A stretch of 64,000 nucleotides of DNA from RYN-230 sp963770535. GTDB lineage: Bacteria; Actinomycetota; Actinomycetes; Streptosporangiales; Streptosporangiaceae. Below, piece after piece: positions 25,440 to 34,096 of the stretch. The notes beneath the pieces were generated by a model. The model saw only the letters and a program-made list of their open reading frames with translations. It was not told where the DNA came from and made no database searches. Positions within the stretch are counted from its first letter, which is position 1. The number at the start of each line of letters is the position of its first letter. The position numbers and the translations under genes are program-made. The stretch lies in contig CAVYPZ010000004.1 in the NCBI GenBank assembly GCA_963770535.1, forward strand, positions 1,302,001-1,366,000, read 5' to 3'.

Positions 25440-26348
25440 TCACCTCCCGATCGTGCGGAACCCCTCACGCCAGGTCGGGTAGCGCAGGGTCCAGCCGAGT
25501 TCCTTCTTCGCCTTCGCGTTGGCCGCGCCGCGGGCCTGCATCAGCATGTCCAGCCCGGAGCCCATGACCAGCCGGCCGGCCCACTCCGGCATGCGCCGGG
25601 GCGGGCGGGCGCCGAGCGCGGCTGCGAGGACCGGAAGCCACTCGCGCACCGGGGCAGGCTCATCGTCGGTGACGTTGTAGATGGCCGGGCCGTCAGCCTC
25701 CAGGGCGAGCACTGCTGCAGCGGCCGCGTCATGCAGGTGGATGAACGACATCATGCCCCTGCCGTCGCCCACCAGGGGGTACCGGCGCCTGGCCACGGCG
25801 GCCGTCATCTGGTCCGGCTCGCCGTAGAACCCGCCGTAGCGCAGCGCGATCCCGCCGGCGGCTGTCACCGCCTGGTCCAGGTGGGTCATCGCGGCGAAGG
25901 TGTGCGCCGCCGTGGCTGGCGGGTCCGCCAGCAGCGGGTCGTCTTCGGAAGCCACCAGCCCCGGTGAGGCGTACCGGTACGGCGCGAAGCTCTGCGCGAC
26001 GAGCTTGGCCACTCCGGCCGCGCGGGCGGCGGCGATCAGGTTGTCGGTGCCGTCTGTCCGCAGCCGGTTGGTGGGCGCGAACGTTTTGTCCAGGCTGCGC
26101 CCGAACCGCATGCCGGCCAGCGCCGTCGCCTGGTAGATGATCGCGTCCGGGCGCACGTGCGCCACCGCCGACCTGGTCGCGGCCGCGTCCAGGACGTCCA
26201 GAACCAGCGGCGCCGCGCCCGCGGCACGGATCCTGCCTTCCCTTGATGCAGTACGGCAGGTCCCGGTCACCTCCTGTCCCTGCTTGGTGAGCTGGCGGGT
26301 CAGGTGGGTCCCGACGGCGCCGCTGGCACCGATGATCAGTACTCGCAT
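25440..26348 (-). CDS. NAD-dependent epimerase/dehydratase family protein
   Basis: A 302-aa extended-SDR protein: N-terminal GASGAVGTHL (8-17), Asp at the end of the third strand (LVLDVLDAA), AAGVAKLVAQSFAPYRYA, and LRYGGFYGE in place of the more common LR.GxxYGP. The classical YxxxK is not evident, so the protein may be NmrA-like or act on a bound cofactor or thioester. It is divergent from an ECF41-like sigma factor gene with a 96-base gap. Such sigma factors are typically linked to a gene of the carboxymuconolactone decarboxylase, oxidoreductase or epimerase type, so this is its likely target. Confidence 0.85.
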   Translation of the reverse strand: MRVLIIGASGAVGTHLTRQLTKQGQEVTGTCRTASREGRIRAAGAAPLVLDVLDAAATRSAVAHVRPDAIIYQATALAGMRFGRSLDKTFAPTNRLRTDGTDNLIAAARAAGVAKLVAQSFAPYRYASPGLVASEDDPLLADPPATAAHTFAAMTHLDQAVTAAGGIALRYGGFYGEPDQMTAAVARRRYPLVGDGRGMMSFIHLHDAAAAAVLALEADGPAIYNVTDDEPAPVREWLPVLAAALGARPPRRMPEWAGRLVMGSGLDMLMQARGAANAKAKKELGWTLRYPTWREGFRTIGR

Positions 26349-26444
26349 GAGCTCGCTCCCGCTTCCGTCACGCCGGCGCCATCCGCCGTGTCAGTGTTGT
26401 GGTGTCTCAAGCTGATGACACGCGGCGCAGCGAGGACGTGACGA

Positions 26445-27374
26445 GTGAGCGGCGAGGCAGCACCCGGGACAGGCCAGCATGCGGAGCTGGCCCGCGTATT
26501 CGAAGAGCACCGGCGGCACCTGCGGGCGATCGCCTACCGGATCCTCGGCTCGCTGGCCGAGGCCGACGATGCGGTGCAGGAAACGTGGGTGAGATTCGCC
26601 GCTGCCGGGACCGGCGGCGTGGAGAACATGGGCGGCTGGCTGACCACGATTGTCACCCGCGTGTGCCTGAACGTCCTGCGCGCCCGGGCTGCCCGGCCGG
26701 AGCAGCCCGCCGGGATGCACGTGCCAGACCCGATCGCGGTCCACGCCGACGCCACCACGCCAGATCCGGAGCAGGAGGCGCTGCTTGCCGAATCAGTCGG
26801 GCTGGCGCTCATGGTCGTGCTGGACGTGCTGACGCCCGCTGAGCGCGTGGCGTTCGTGCTGCACGACGTGTTCGGCGTGCCGTTCAGCGTGGTCGGGCAG
26901 CTGGCCGGGCGCTCGGAGCAGGCGGCCAGGCAGCTGGCCAGCCGGGCCCGCCGCCAGGTCAGGGCGGCGGGGCCGAGCACTCCGGACGTGGGCCTGCCGC
27001 AGCAGCGCGTGATCGTGGACGCGTTCTTCGCTGCGGCCCGTGCGGGCGACTTTGACCGGCTCATGGAACTGCTCGATCCCGATGCCGTCATCCGCGCGGA
27101 CGGCGGCCCGGCCCGCCCCGCCGCCTCGGTCGTCATGCGGGGCGCGGCGCAGATCGCCCGGGCGACGATCGCGACGGCCAGCCCGCTGGCCGACTTCACC
27201 CCGGTCCTGGTTAACGGCGTAGCCGGGATGCTGATCACCGTCCGGGGACGGCCGGTGTCGCTGATAGCGGTCACCGTCACCGGCGGCCGGATCACCGCGA
27301 TGGACGGCATCACCGACACCAGCCGGCTGGCCCGGCTGGGGCTGGCGCGCCTCAGCCCCGGAAGCGGCGGCTAG
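26445..27374 (+). CDS. ECF sigma factor, SigJ/ECF41-like, with SnoaL-type C-terminal domain
   Basis: A 309-aa sigma factor. Region 2 lies at about 15-80 (HRRHLRAIAYRILGSLAEADDAVQETW), region 4 at about 125-175 (LTPAERVAFVLHDVFGVPF...LAGRSEQAARQLASRARR), followed by a ~125-residue SnoaL-like domain (FFAAARAGDFDRLMELLDPDAVIRADGG). In the ECF41 family this fused domain replaces a separate anti-sigma factor and tunes activity. The usual DGGGK motif reads DGGPA here, so its regulation may differ. GTG 26445 has GAGG nine bases upstream. The divergent epimerase gene matches the known genomic habit of the family. Confidence 0.88.
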   Translation: MSGEAAPGTGQHAELARVFEEHRRHLRAIAYRILGSLAEADDAVQETWVRFAAAGTGGVENMGGWLTTIVTRVCLNVLRARAARPEQPAGMHVPDPIAVHADATTPDPEQEALLAESVGLALMVVLDVLTPAERVAFVLHDVFGVPFSVVGQLAGRSEQAARQLASRARRQVRAAGPSTPDVGLPQQRVIVDAFFAAARAGDFDRLMELLDPDAVIRADGGPARPAASVVMRGAAQIARATIATASPLADFTPVLVNGVAGMLITVRGRPVSLIAVTVTGGRITAMDGITDTSRLARLGLARLSPGSGG

Positions 27375-27423
27375 GCGCTGCCATGCCCCGCCGGGGCCCG
27401 CCGGATGCGAACCGCTATGAACT

Positions 27424-27443
27424 GGCCGGTTCCGTCACCGGCC
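27424..27443. terminator. Weak hairpin between convergent sigma factor and aldo/keto reductase genes
   Basis: GGCCGGT (27424-27430) pairs with ACCGGCC (27437-27443) across six bases in the 144-base convergent gap. It is the best of several short G/C hairpins there. Confidence 0.35.
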
Positions 27444-27518
27444 CAGCGCTGGCCGGCTGGGCAGGGGCGGAAGCGGCACCCGCCAGGTCGGCTCGCCTGA
27501 CCCGGCCCGGGTGACCGG

Positions 27519-28379
27519 TCAGACGAACAGCGGCTCGGCCGACGTCCGGTCGGCCATCGCGCTCATCGCCGCGTCGTCCGGTGCCCCGGTGAACCGGCTG
27601 GCCGCGTCAAGCACCCTGGGGAGCAGCTCGACGTCTCCCACGCTGTCGAGGAACACCCCGGGGCGGCTCAGCGCCCACCACACGGCGAGATCGATGTCGT
27701 CCTGCTGCTCAAGCGGCTCATACCAGGTCGCCCGGGTGTGCGGCCGGCCTGCCCAGGGGCGCAGCGCGATCGACTTGATCGTCTGCACCGCGACCCGCCG
27801 CTCACGGCAGATCTCGTACAGGGTGTTGAAGTTGCCGGCGTAGTACGGGTTCTGCATGGTGACGAAGTTGTAGGGGAGCAGCACCGAGTCGAAGCCGAAA
27901 CGCTCGAGGCTGCGGAGGTGCGTCGCCGCGATCTGGCTGCCGTGGCCGGTCACCCCGATCCAGCGGATGAGGCCCTGCTCCCGGGCTTCGAGCGCGGCCT
28001 CGAGCGCCCCGCCAGGACTCAGGGCGACGTCCCACTCGATCGGATCAGCCAGGGAGTGCAGCTGCCAGAGGTCGACGTGATCGGCGCCCAGCCGGTCCAG
28101 GGACCGGTGCAGTTCCTCGCGGGCCCCGGCTGCGGTGCGCTCGTCGCCCTTGGTGGCCAGGAAGAACCGGCCCGGTTCACGCTGCAGCCAGGGCCGGATG
28201 CGCACCTCCGCCTCGCCGTAGGACGAGGCCACATCCAGGTGGTTCACCCCGTGGGCGAGCAGGAGGTCCAGGGTCTCGTCCGCGGCCCGCTGGGAGACCT
28301 GCGCGAGAGCCGCCCCCCCGAAGATCACCCGGCTGCTCTGGTGGCCGGTGCGGCCGAACTCTGCCTGCTCGATGGGCAC
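27519..28379 (-). CDS. Aldo/keto reductase
   Basis: A 286-aa TIM-barrel oxidoreductase, predicted to use NADPH to reduce carbonyls. The tetrad is visible: Asp in HLDVASSYG, Tyr in SSYGEAE (about 54), Lys in FLATKGD (about 78), His in LWQLHSLAD (about 108). The C-terminal cofactor region is shorter than usual and lacks the classical IPKS block; KSIALRPWAG occupies part of it. The start at GTG 28379 follows GGAGGTCTC. It is divergent from larE. Substrate unknown. Confidence 0.87.
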   Translation of the reverse strand: MPIEQAEFGRTGHQSSRVIFGGAALAQVSQRAADETLDLLLAHGVNHLDVASSYGEAEVRIRPWLQREPGRFFLATKGDERTAAGAREELHRSLDRLGADHVDLWQLHSLADPIEWDVALSPGGALEAALEAREQGLIRWIGVTGHGSQIAATHLRSLERFGFDSVLLPYNFVTMQNPYYAGNFNTLYEICRERRVAVQTIKSIALRPWAGRPHTRATWYEPLEQQDDIDLAVWWALSRPGVFLDSVGDVELLPRVLDAASRFTGAPDDAAMSAMADRTSAEPLFV

Positions 28380-28594
28380 GAGACCTCCCGACGTGGCGAA
28401 AGTTGAATCTGAGCGTACAGCGGATCGCGGTGGCAGGCCGGCCCAAGCGCGCCGGAGCGTATAGTCCGGATCACATGGCCAGCGGCGGTATGGCGGGCGA
28501 CCGGCCGGGAATGGGACTGGCTGCCTGGCGATGGGTAGACCGGCGGTGGCAGCGGCAGATCACCGCGGCCCGGGCGACATGGGAAGGGAACGGC

Positions 28595-29425
28595 GTGCCA
28601 GACGAGCTTGACGCGCTGGCCTGCCTGCTGACCGGGCGCCTGGCCGGATTGGGCAGCGCCCTGATCGCGTTCTCCGGCGGGGTCGATTCCTCCCTGGTCG
28701 CCGCGCTGGCCGCCCGGGCGCTCGGGGAGCAAGCCCTCGCCGTCACCGCCGTCTCGCCGGCCCTCGCGTCCGGGGAGCTGGACGGCGCCCGGTCGGTGGC
28801 CCGGGCCGTGGGCGTCCGGCACGAGCTGGTCAGCACGGCCGAGCTCGAGCGGGGCGACTACCGGCGCAACGACCGCTTCCGCTGCTACTACTGCAAATCC
28901 GAGTTGTACGACCGGCTGGCGGCGCTGGCCCGGCGCCGCGGATTCGCCGCGGTGCTGTCCGGCGCCAACGCCGACGACACGGGTGACTGGCGTCCCGGGC
29001 TGCGCGCGGCGGCCGAGCACGGGGTCCGCCATCCCCTGCTGGAGGCGTCCGTGGGGAAGGACCAGGTGCGGGCGCTGGCGCGGCACCTGGGGGTCCCGAG
29101 TGCGGACAAGCCCGCGTCGCCCTGCCTGGCATCGCGGCTGCCTTACGGCACCCCGGTCAGCGCCGGCGTGCTGTCGCAGGTAGACCAGGCCGAGCTGACC
29201 CTGAAGCAGCGCGGCTACCGCGAGTTGCGGGTGCGGCATTTCGGGGATCTCGGCCGGGTGCAGCTCGGCGCGGCGGACCTGCCGCGAGCGGCGGACCCGG
29301 AGGAGCATGCGGCGGTGCTGGCCTGCGTCCGGGCGGCTGGATATCAGCGCGCGGAGATCGACGAGCGGCCGTTGCGGTCCGGTTCGCTGAACCTCGACAT
29401 CACGCCGGCCAGCCCGGCCGGCTGA
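28595..29425 (+). CDS. larE: ATP-dependent sacrificial sulfur transferase LarE
   Basis: A 276-aa PP-loop enzyme. The ATP-pyrophosphatase motif FSGGVDSSLV lies near 28-37, RCYYCKSELY near 92, and the sacrificial-cysteine block PCLASRLPYG near 177. LarE adenylates a carboxylated nicotinate mononucleotide and donates sulfur from its own Cys while building the nickel-pincer cofactor of lactate racemase and related enzymes. No larB, larC or larA-like gene is in the window. GTG 28595 has GGGAAGG upstream. An in-frame ATG at 28475 nine bases after a TATAGT box (28460-28465) would give a leaderless product 40 aa longer. Confidence 0.88.
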   Translation: MPDELDALACLLTGRLAGLGSALIAFSGGVDSSLVAALAARALGEQALAVTAVSPALASGELDGARSVARAVGVRHELVSTAELERGDYRRNDRFRCYYCKSELYDRLAALARRRGFAAVLSGANADDTGDWRPGLRAAAEHGVRHPLLEASVGKDQVRALARHLGVPSADKPASPCLASRLPYGTPVSAGVLSQVDQAELTLKQRGYRELRVRHFGDLGRVQLGAADLPRAADPEEHAAVLACVRAAGYQRAEIDERPLRSGSLNLDITPASPAG

Positions 29426-29697
29426 CGCTCCCGGCATGCGGGGCTAGGCCAGGGCCAGACATCCCAGGTGGCGGCTTGCCCCACGCCGCATCGGAAGATT
29501 CCACCCCATAGCCACTTTCGGGTGACGCGCGGGCCGCCGCGCCAGCAGTTCCCGTGCCCGCCAGCCGGGCGGGCGCAGGGCGCGATGAACGGCTGCGACC
29601 GCGATCCCATGGCAGGCGCCGGCACGGCAGCTACCGCCTCCCGGCCCGGCGGCGGGCAGCGGGTTTCCCGTCACCCCGGAGCGGGCAGGCGCGGTAC

Positions 29698-30957
29698 ATG
29701 AGCCAGGCAGCCGGCGGGACCGGGATCGTGATCGTAGGCGGCGGCCTGGCCGGGGGCAACGCCGCCGTGACCCTCCGGGAGGAGGGTTACCGGGGCCGGG
29801 TCACCCTGGTGGGCCAGGAAGCGGGCATCCCCTTTGGCCGGCCCCCGCTGTCCAAGACGTACCTGCGCTCGGAGGAGGATCTCACGGGCTGGTACGTCAG
29901 GCCCGCGAACTGGTATGGGGAGCACGACGTAGACCGTCTCGCCGGGTCCACAGTTGAGGTCATCGATACCGCCGCGCATACCGTGCGCCTCAGCTCGGGC
30001 CAGGAACTCCAGTACGAGAAGGCCCTGATCGCCACGGGCGGCCAGAACCGCAGCCTTAAACTTCCCGGGGCTGGCCTGCCTGGCCTGCACTACCTGCGGA
30101 CGGTCGCGGAGTGCGAGGCGATCAAGGCCGAGGCGGTGGCGGGCCGGCGCGCGGTAGTCGTGGGCATGAGCTTCATCGGCTCCGAGGTCGCGGCCTCGCT
30201 GACGCAGCTCGGGGTGCACGTGACCACCATCTTCCCCGGCAAGTTCCCCCTTGAGCGGGTCCTCGGCGGGGATATCGGCGCCATATTCAGTGCCATCCAC
30301 CGCGGCAACGGCGTCGAGCTGCTCGCCGGGGAGCAGGTGGCCGCGTTCGAGGGGACGGATCGGGTGGAGGCGGTCACGACCGCCAGCGGGGTTCGCGTCC
30401 CCTGTGACTTCGCCGTGGCTGGGGTCGGGATTGAGCCCGTGATCCCGGCCGTCACGGGGCAGCCGGTCGCGCAGGATAACGGGGTCCTGGTCGACGAATT
30501 GTGCCGGGCCAGCGCCGCCGACGTCTACGCGGCCGGCGATGTCGCGAACATCCTGCACCCGCTCTTCGGCCGGGTCCGGGTCGAGCACTACAACAACGCT
30601 GAGAAGCAGGGTGCCGCGGCGGCGAGATCGATGCTGGGCTCGGCTGCCCCTTATGACTACATCTACAGCTTCTGGTCAGATCAGTACGAGCACAAGCTCG
30701 AGTATGTCGGCTACGTCACGACGTGGGATGACTTCGTGATCCGGGGGAGCCTGCCAGAAGGCAAGCTGATCGGGTTCTACCTCGTCGGGGGAGTGGTGCG
30801 GGCCGCGGTAGGGCTCGACCGCGGCGGTGACCCGGAACTGGACCGCGGGTCGGAGATGGCAGCCGCCGCGCGCCTGGTGGCCGCCCAGGCCCAGCCTCCT
30901 GCCAGGCAGCTCGCTGACGAGCAGGTGGACCTGTGGTCACTGGGGAAAGAGGCATAA
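29698..30957 (+). CDS. Ferredoxin reductase-like FAD/NAD-dependent oxidoreductase
   Basis: A 419-aa flavoprotein of the putidaredoxin/rhodocoxin reductase type: FAD motif IVGGGLAGGNAA (about 11-22), GRPPLSK (about 49), NAD motif VVVGMSFIGSEVAASL (about 153-168), and VYAAGDVA (about 277). A C-terminal dimer domain follows (FWSDQYEHKLEYVG, about 325). Such enzymes pass electrons from NADH to a [2Fe-2S] ferredoxin that feeds a P450 or dioxygenase, but no ferredoxin or P450 gene is adjacent. ATG 29698 is used; the open frame upstream encodes only low-complexity sequence. A terminator hairpin begins right after the stop. Confidence 0.87.
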   Translation: MSQAAGGTGIVIVGGGLAGGNAAVTLREEGYRGRVTLVGQEAGIPFGRPPLSKTYLRSEEDLTGWYVRPANWYGEHDVDRLAGSTVEVIDTAAHTVRLSSGQELQYEKALIATGGQNRSLKLPGAGLPGLHYLRTVAECEAIKAEAVAGRRAVVVGMSFIGSEVAASLTQLGVHVTTIFPGKFPLERVLGGDIGAIFSAIHRGNGVELLAGEQVAAFEGTDRVEAVTTASGVRVPCDFAVAGVGIEPVIPAVTGQPVAQDNGVLVDELCRASAADVYAAGDVANILHPLFGRVRVEHYNNAEKQGAAAARSMLGSAAPYDYIYSFWSDQYEHKLEYVGYVTTWDDFVIRGSLPEGKLIGFYLVGGVVRAAVGLDRGGDPELDRGSEMAAAARLVAAQAQPPARQLADEQVDLWSLGKEA

Positions 30958-30985
30958 GTGCCGCCCGGGCTGCCCGGGCGGGCAC
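30958..30985. terminator. Stem-loop after the ferredoxin reductase gene
   Basis: The left arm 30958-30969 pairs with 30973-30985 (one bulged G) around CTG. It starts at the base after the stop codon and lies between convergent genes. Confidence 0.7.
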
Positions 30986-30992
30986 CGCCGGC

Positions 30993-31020
30993 GCCCCGCC
31001 TGGCTCGCCCCGCCTGGCTC
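30993..31020. repeat. 14-bp tandem direct repeat
   Basis: GCCCCGCCTGGCTC occurs twice head to tail (30993-31006, 31007-31020) in the convergent gap before the SDR stop. It is probably a replication-slippage product. Confidence 0.7.
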
Positions 31021-31022
31021 GC

Positions 31023-31748
31023 CTAGGCATTCGAGAAGAGGGGGATGTTCGCGCCGCTGGCCGGGGCCAGCGGGCTATCGAGCAGCGCGAGGATCAGTTC
31101 GGCGACATCGCCGGGGGTCAGGCCGGGGCGGAGGTCGGGATTGGCCCGCCGCAGCATCTGCGTATCGACGGCTCCCGGGCTCACGCAGATGGCGCTGATG
31201 CCGTGCGGCCTGCCTTCCACGGCGATCGCCTCGGTCAGGCCGATGACCCCGTACTTGGAGACGTTGTAGGCGGCCAGCCCCGGGAACTTCTCGGTCGCGT
31301 AGATGCCCGACAGCGAGGCGATGTTGACGATCCGTCCCTCGCCTTCAGCGCGCATGGCGGTGAAGGCCGCGCGGCAGCACAGGAACGAGCCCGTCAGGTT
31401 GATCCCCAGCGTCTCTTCCCAGATGTCCTGCGTGGTCTCGCCGAACGGCGCGGACGTCAGCACGCCGGCCGCGCAGACCAGGGCGGCGGGCTGCCCGGCC
31501 CGCGCGGCTGTGGCAAACAGCCGCTCGACCTCCTCGATCTTGCTGACGTCGGTGGGCACGGGCGTGGCGTCGCCGCCGGCGGCCTGGATGCGGCCGGCGA
31601 CACTGGCGAGAGCGTCGCGGTCACGGGCCGCGAGAACCACGTGCGCTCCGGCGCCGGCCAGGGCCGCGGCGGTGGCCGCCCCGATTCCCCGGCTGGCCCC
31701 CGTGACCACGGCGACCCGTCCCGCCAGCCAGTGCCCGGGGTCAGTCAC
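31023..31748 (-). CDS. SDR family NAD(P)-dependent oxidoreductase
   Basis: A 241-aa classical short-chain dehydrogenase: TGASRGIGAA (about 16-25), NIASLSGIYA with the catalytic Ser, and the active YxxxK in AAYNVSKYG (about 154-158), then SPGAVDT. It should oxidise or reduce an alcohol/carbonyl with NAD(P). The start is GTG 31748, which overlaps the stop of the glycosyltransferase gene by eight bases (GTGACTGA), so translation is coupled. It is the last gene of the QueD-methyltransferase-GT4-SDR operon; a step modifying a sugar or the pterin side chain is plausible. Confidence 0.85.
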   Translation of the reverse strand: MTDPGHWLAGRVAVVTGASRGIGAATAAALAGAGAHVVLAARDRDALASVAGRIQAAGGDATPVPTDVSKIEEVERLFATAARAGQPAALVCAAGVLTSAPFGETTQDIWEETLGINLTGSFLCCRAAFTAMRAEGEGRIVNIASLSGIYATEKFPGLAAYNVSKYGVIGLTEAIAVEGRPHGISAICVSPGAVDTQMLRRANPDLRPGLTPGDVAELILALLDSPLAPASGANIPLFSNA

Positions 31749-32865
31749 CGGCTGCCGCCCCGCTGGCCGGGCGGATGACCCGCCGGTAGAGCTGCTCGTG
31801 AGCATCCAGGCTCCGTTCCAGGTCGAGTTGCCTTACGGCGTGACCCCGGCAGGCCGCGCGGGAGATCCGGGCCGCCTTCCGCACGCAGTCCGCGGCCGCC
31901 TGGATGTCATCCGGCGGGGCCAGGAAGCCGGTCACGCCATCCACGATGATCTCGGCGAGCCCGCCGCGCCGGAACGCGACGACGGGAGTCCCGCACGCCT
32001 GGGCATCAGCGGCAGCCATGCCGAAGGGCTCGTCCCACCGTGCCGGGCAGAGCACGACCGTGGCGCGGGCCATGGCCGCCCACATGGATGCGCGGGGCAC
32101 TCCCGGATGCACCGCCACGCCGGGCGCGTCTCGCCGGGGGGTGATCTGGTCCCGTGCGTACCCGGCGTCGTAGACGTCGCCGTACACGTCGATCCGGGTT
32201 CCGGCCGCCTGCGCGATGTCGATCGCCTCGGCGGCTCCCTTCTCAGGACTCAGCCGGCCCGCGAAAACGGCGCCGTTTCCCGCCGCGTCCGACCAGGGGA
32301 CCGAACGCGTCGGCACATAGGGCGGCAGGGTCGCGTTGACCCGGGTGACCGCACGCCAGATGCCCGCCTGGAACGCGGACACGCAGGCCACCGCCGGAGG
32401 CCGACCGCCGTGCGCGGCCTGGCCGAGCGCGGCCGCGATCGCCGCGTCCGGTGGCAGGTGGAGCGTGTGCACGACGGGCATATCCAAACCCGCGGCGAGG
32501 GTGATCGCGGGCGCGTCGAAGGCGTGATTGTGGATCAGGTCGTAACGGTTCTCCCGGACCGCGGAGTAGGCGCTGGCAAAGGCCGGCCCGGCCAGGGCCG
32601 GATCGGCCGGGGCCGGATCGGCCGGGGCCAGCCCGGGGTCCGCGGGGCCGGAGGCCCGGTACAAGGTGGCCGCCAGGGACCCCGGATCGACCCCGGTATC
32701 GATGACCGTGACCCCTGGTATCTGCGATCCGGAGGCCGCGTACACGTGGATCTCGTGGCCCCGGCCGGCCAGGCCACGCGCAAGATCGGACACGAAGGCC
32801 TGCGAGCCCCCGCCCTGGGGCTCGCGGATGGCGGACACCAGCGGTGCCATGATCGCGACTTTCAT
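31741..32865 (-). CDS. Glycosyltransferase family 4 protein
   Basis: A 374-aa GT-B fold enzyme. The acceptor domain opens MKVAIMAPLVSAIREPQGGGSQAFV. The donor domain holds FAGRLSPEKG (about 204), YGDVYDAGY, and the nucleotide-sugar motif DEPFGMAAADAQACGTPVV (about 285), an E-x7-D variant of the usual E-x7-E. It should move a sugar from an NDP-sugar to a small molecule or lipid. Residues 80-95 contain a PADPA repeat encoded by a 15-bp tandem duplication. The ATG at 32865 overlaps the methyltransferase stop as ATGA. The context suggests glycosylation of a pterin-like product. Confidence 0.88.
   Translation of the reverse strand: MKVAIMAPLVSAIREPQGGGSQAFVSDLARGLAGRGHEIHVYAASGSQIPGVTVIDTGVDPGSLAATLYRASGPADPGLAPADPAPADPALAGPAFASAYSAVRENRYDLIHNHAFDAPAITLAAGLDMPVVHTLHLPPDAAIAAALGQAAHGGRPPAVACVSAFQAGIWRAVTRVNATLPPYVPTRSVPWSDAAGNGAVFAGRLSPEKGAAEAIDIAQAAGTRIDVYGDVYDAGYARDQITPRRDAPGVAVHPGVPRASMWAAMARATVVLCPARWDEPFGMAAADAQACGTPVVAFRRGGLAEIIVDGVTGFLAPPDDIQAAADCVRKAARISRAACRGHAVRQLDLERSLDAHEQLYRRVIRPASGAAAGD
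32595..32624 (-). repeat. 15-bp tandem repeat inside the glycosyltransferase gene
   Basis: GGGCCGGATCGGCCG is repeated exactly at 32595-32609 and 32610-32624, with a partial third copy. It encodes repeated Pro-Ala-Asp-Pro-Ala in a loop of the N-terminal domain and keeps the frame. Confidence 0.75.
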
Positions 32866-33647
32866 CCAGGGATCACCTTGAAGGCGACATCACGCGGCGG
32901 ATTGATGCCCAGCACCTCGTAGGGGACCCGCCGGCTGCCACGGCGGCGCACCTGCGGGACCGCATGGGGGTAGAAGATCCCGGCCAGTTCCACCGCCTCG
33001 CGGTGGCTGGCGAACTCCACGGCCATCGGCCCGGCGAAGCTTTCGTAGCGGTAGCCGCGGGCGGCGAGCCAGCCGATGTTGTTGGGCCAGATGATGGCGA
33101 CACAGCCACCGGGCCGGCAAACCCGCTCCATCTCGGCCAGGCCTGCGTCGCCGCCATGGCCGGGTGCGGGGGTGAGGACGGAGCACGCGACGACCAGGTC
33201 GGCGCAGCCGCTCGGGACGGGCAGGTCGTCGAAGAACCCGCACCTCACCCTGGCGCGGTGCCCAAGGCGGGCCCTGGCCAGCTTGCGCTCCAGTATCTGG
33301 CGCAGCCCGGCGGCGGGCTCGATGGCCACCACCTCCTGGCCCCGGTTGACGAGTTCCAGCGTCAGCCGCCCTGAGCCGGCGCCGACCTCGACGATCCGGT
33401 CCGCGGAGCGCGGCAGCCAGTCGGCTATCCCGGGATGCAGCCGCTCCGCGCTGGCCATCCGCTCGTAAAGCTCCGGCTCGAGCCGGTACAGCAATTCCCA
33501 GGCCAGGGCTGGGTCGGCCTGCGGGTCGCAGCTCCCGTCAGGGGCAAAGCGGCGCGCCTCGTCGCGGGTAAGCACGCCGAGGTCCGCAGTCGTATAGCGG
33601 GTGCTCAGTTCCCGGCCCGGGCGGGCCGGGTCCTCAGAAGTGATCAC
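32862..33647 (-). CDS. Class I SAM-dependent methyltransferase
   Basis: A 261-aa Rossmann-type methyltransferase. Motif I is VEVGAGSGRLTLEL (about 88-101), motif II VVAIEPAAGLR, and the acidic DLVVACSVL (about 150) is followed by RVCRPGGCVAIIWPN (about 172-186). The N-terminal ~80 residues are helical and could cover the substrate. Overlaps on both sides (14 bases with queD, ATGA with the glycosyltransferase) show a compact operon. The target could be a pterin, a sugar hydroxyl or a related small molecule; the sequence does not decide. Confidence 0.85.
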   Translation of the reverse strand: MITSEDPARPGRELSTRYTTADLGVLTRDEARRFAPDGSCDPQADPALAWELLYRLEPELYERMASAERLHPGIADWLPRSADRIVEVGAGSGRLTLELVNRGQEVVAIEPAAGLRQILERKLARARLGHRARVRCGFFDDLPVPSGCADLVVACSVLTPAPGHGGDAGLAEMERVCRPGGCVAIIWPNNIGWLAARGYRYESFAGPMAVEFASHREAVELAGIFYPHAVPQVRRRGSRRVPYEVLGINPPRDVAFKVIPG

Positions 33648-34053
33648 CGACCTCGGCCCAGTTCTTGTCGGTCTCGCAGACCCGGACCGACCGCAGCACC
33701 CCCTCAGGAAGCTCGTGGCGGAGCCTTTCCCAGAAGGTCACCGCGAGATTTTCCGCTGTCGGGATGATTCCTTCCAGCCACGGAACGTCGGTATTCAGGT
33801 TGCGGTGGTCGACGTCCTGGATAATCTGCTGGTGTATGACGTCTGAGAGCCGCTTCAGGTCCAGGACGTAGCCGCTGGCGTCGTCGATTTTCCCGGCCAC
33901 CACGACGTCCAGCGCGTAATTATGGCCGTGCAGATTGACGCATTTCCCGAACATTCGCTCGTTCTCGTCATCTGTTAGACGCGGATTACGGAGCTGGTGC
34001 GCAGCGTTGAATGTCTCGCGGCGGCTTACCAGCACAGTCGCCGTGCTGATCAT
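33634..34053 (-). CDS. queD: 6-carboxytetrahydropterin synthase / 6-pyruvoyltetrahydropterin synthase family
   Basis: A 139-aa T-fold enzyme. Zinc ligands are the His of FNAAHQL (about 19) and the HGH of CVNLHGHNY (about 44-46); the catalytic Cys is in GKCVNLHGH (about 40). DVDHRNLN (about 83) and the Glu in PTAENLA (about 103) complete the site. Members convert dihydroneopterin triphosphate to 6-carboxy- or 6-pyruvoyl-tetrahydropterin. No queC, queE, queF or folE lies nearby; instead a methyltransferase, a glycosyltransferase and an SDR follow in overlap. That points to a dedicated pterin product rather than queuosine. ATG 34053 is the start. Confidence 0.88.
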   Translation of the reverse strand: MISTATVLVSRRETFNAAHQLRNPRLTDDENERMFGKCVNLHGHNYALDVVVAGKIDDASGYVLDLKRLSDVIHQQIIQDVDHRNLNTDVPWLEGIIPTAENLAVTFWERLRHELPEGVLRSVRVCETDKNWAEVGDHF

Positions 34054-34096
34054 GGTTCTGAGCTTACAACGCGGCCCCAACCTGACGGCGGGGAGC

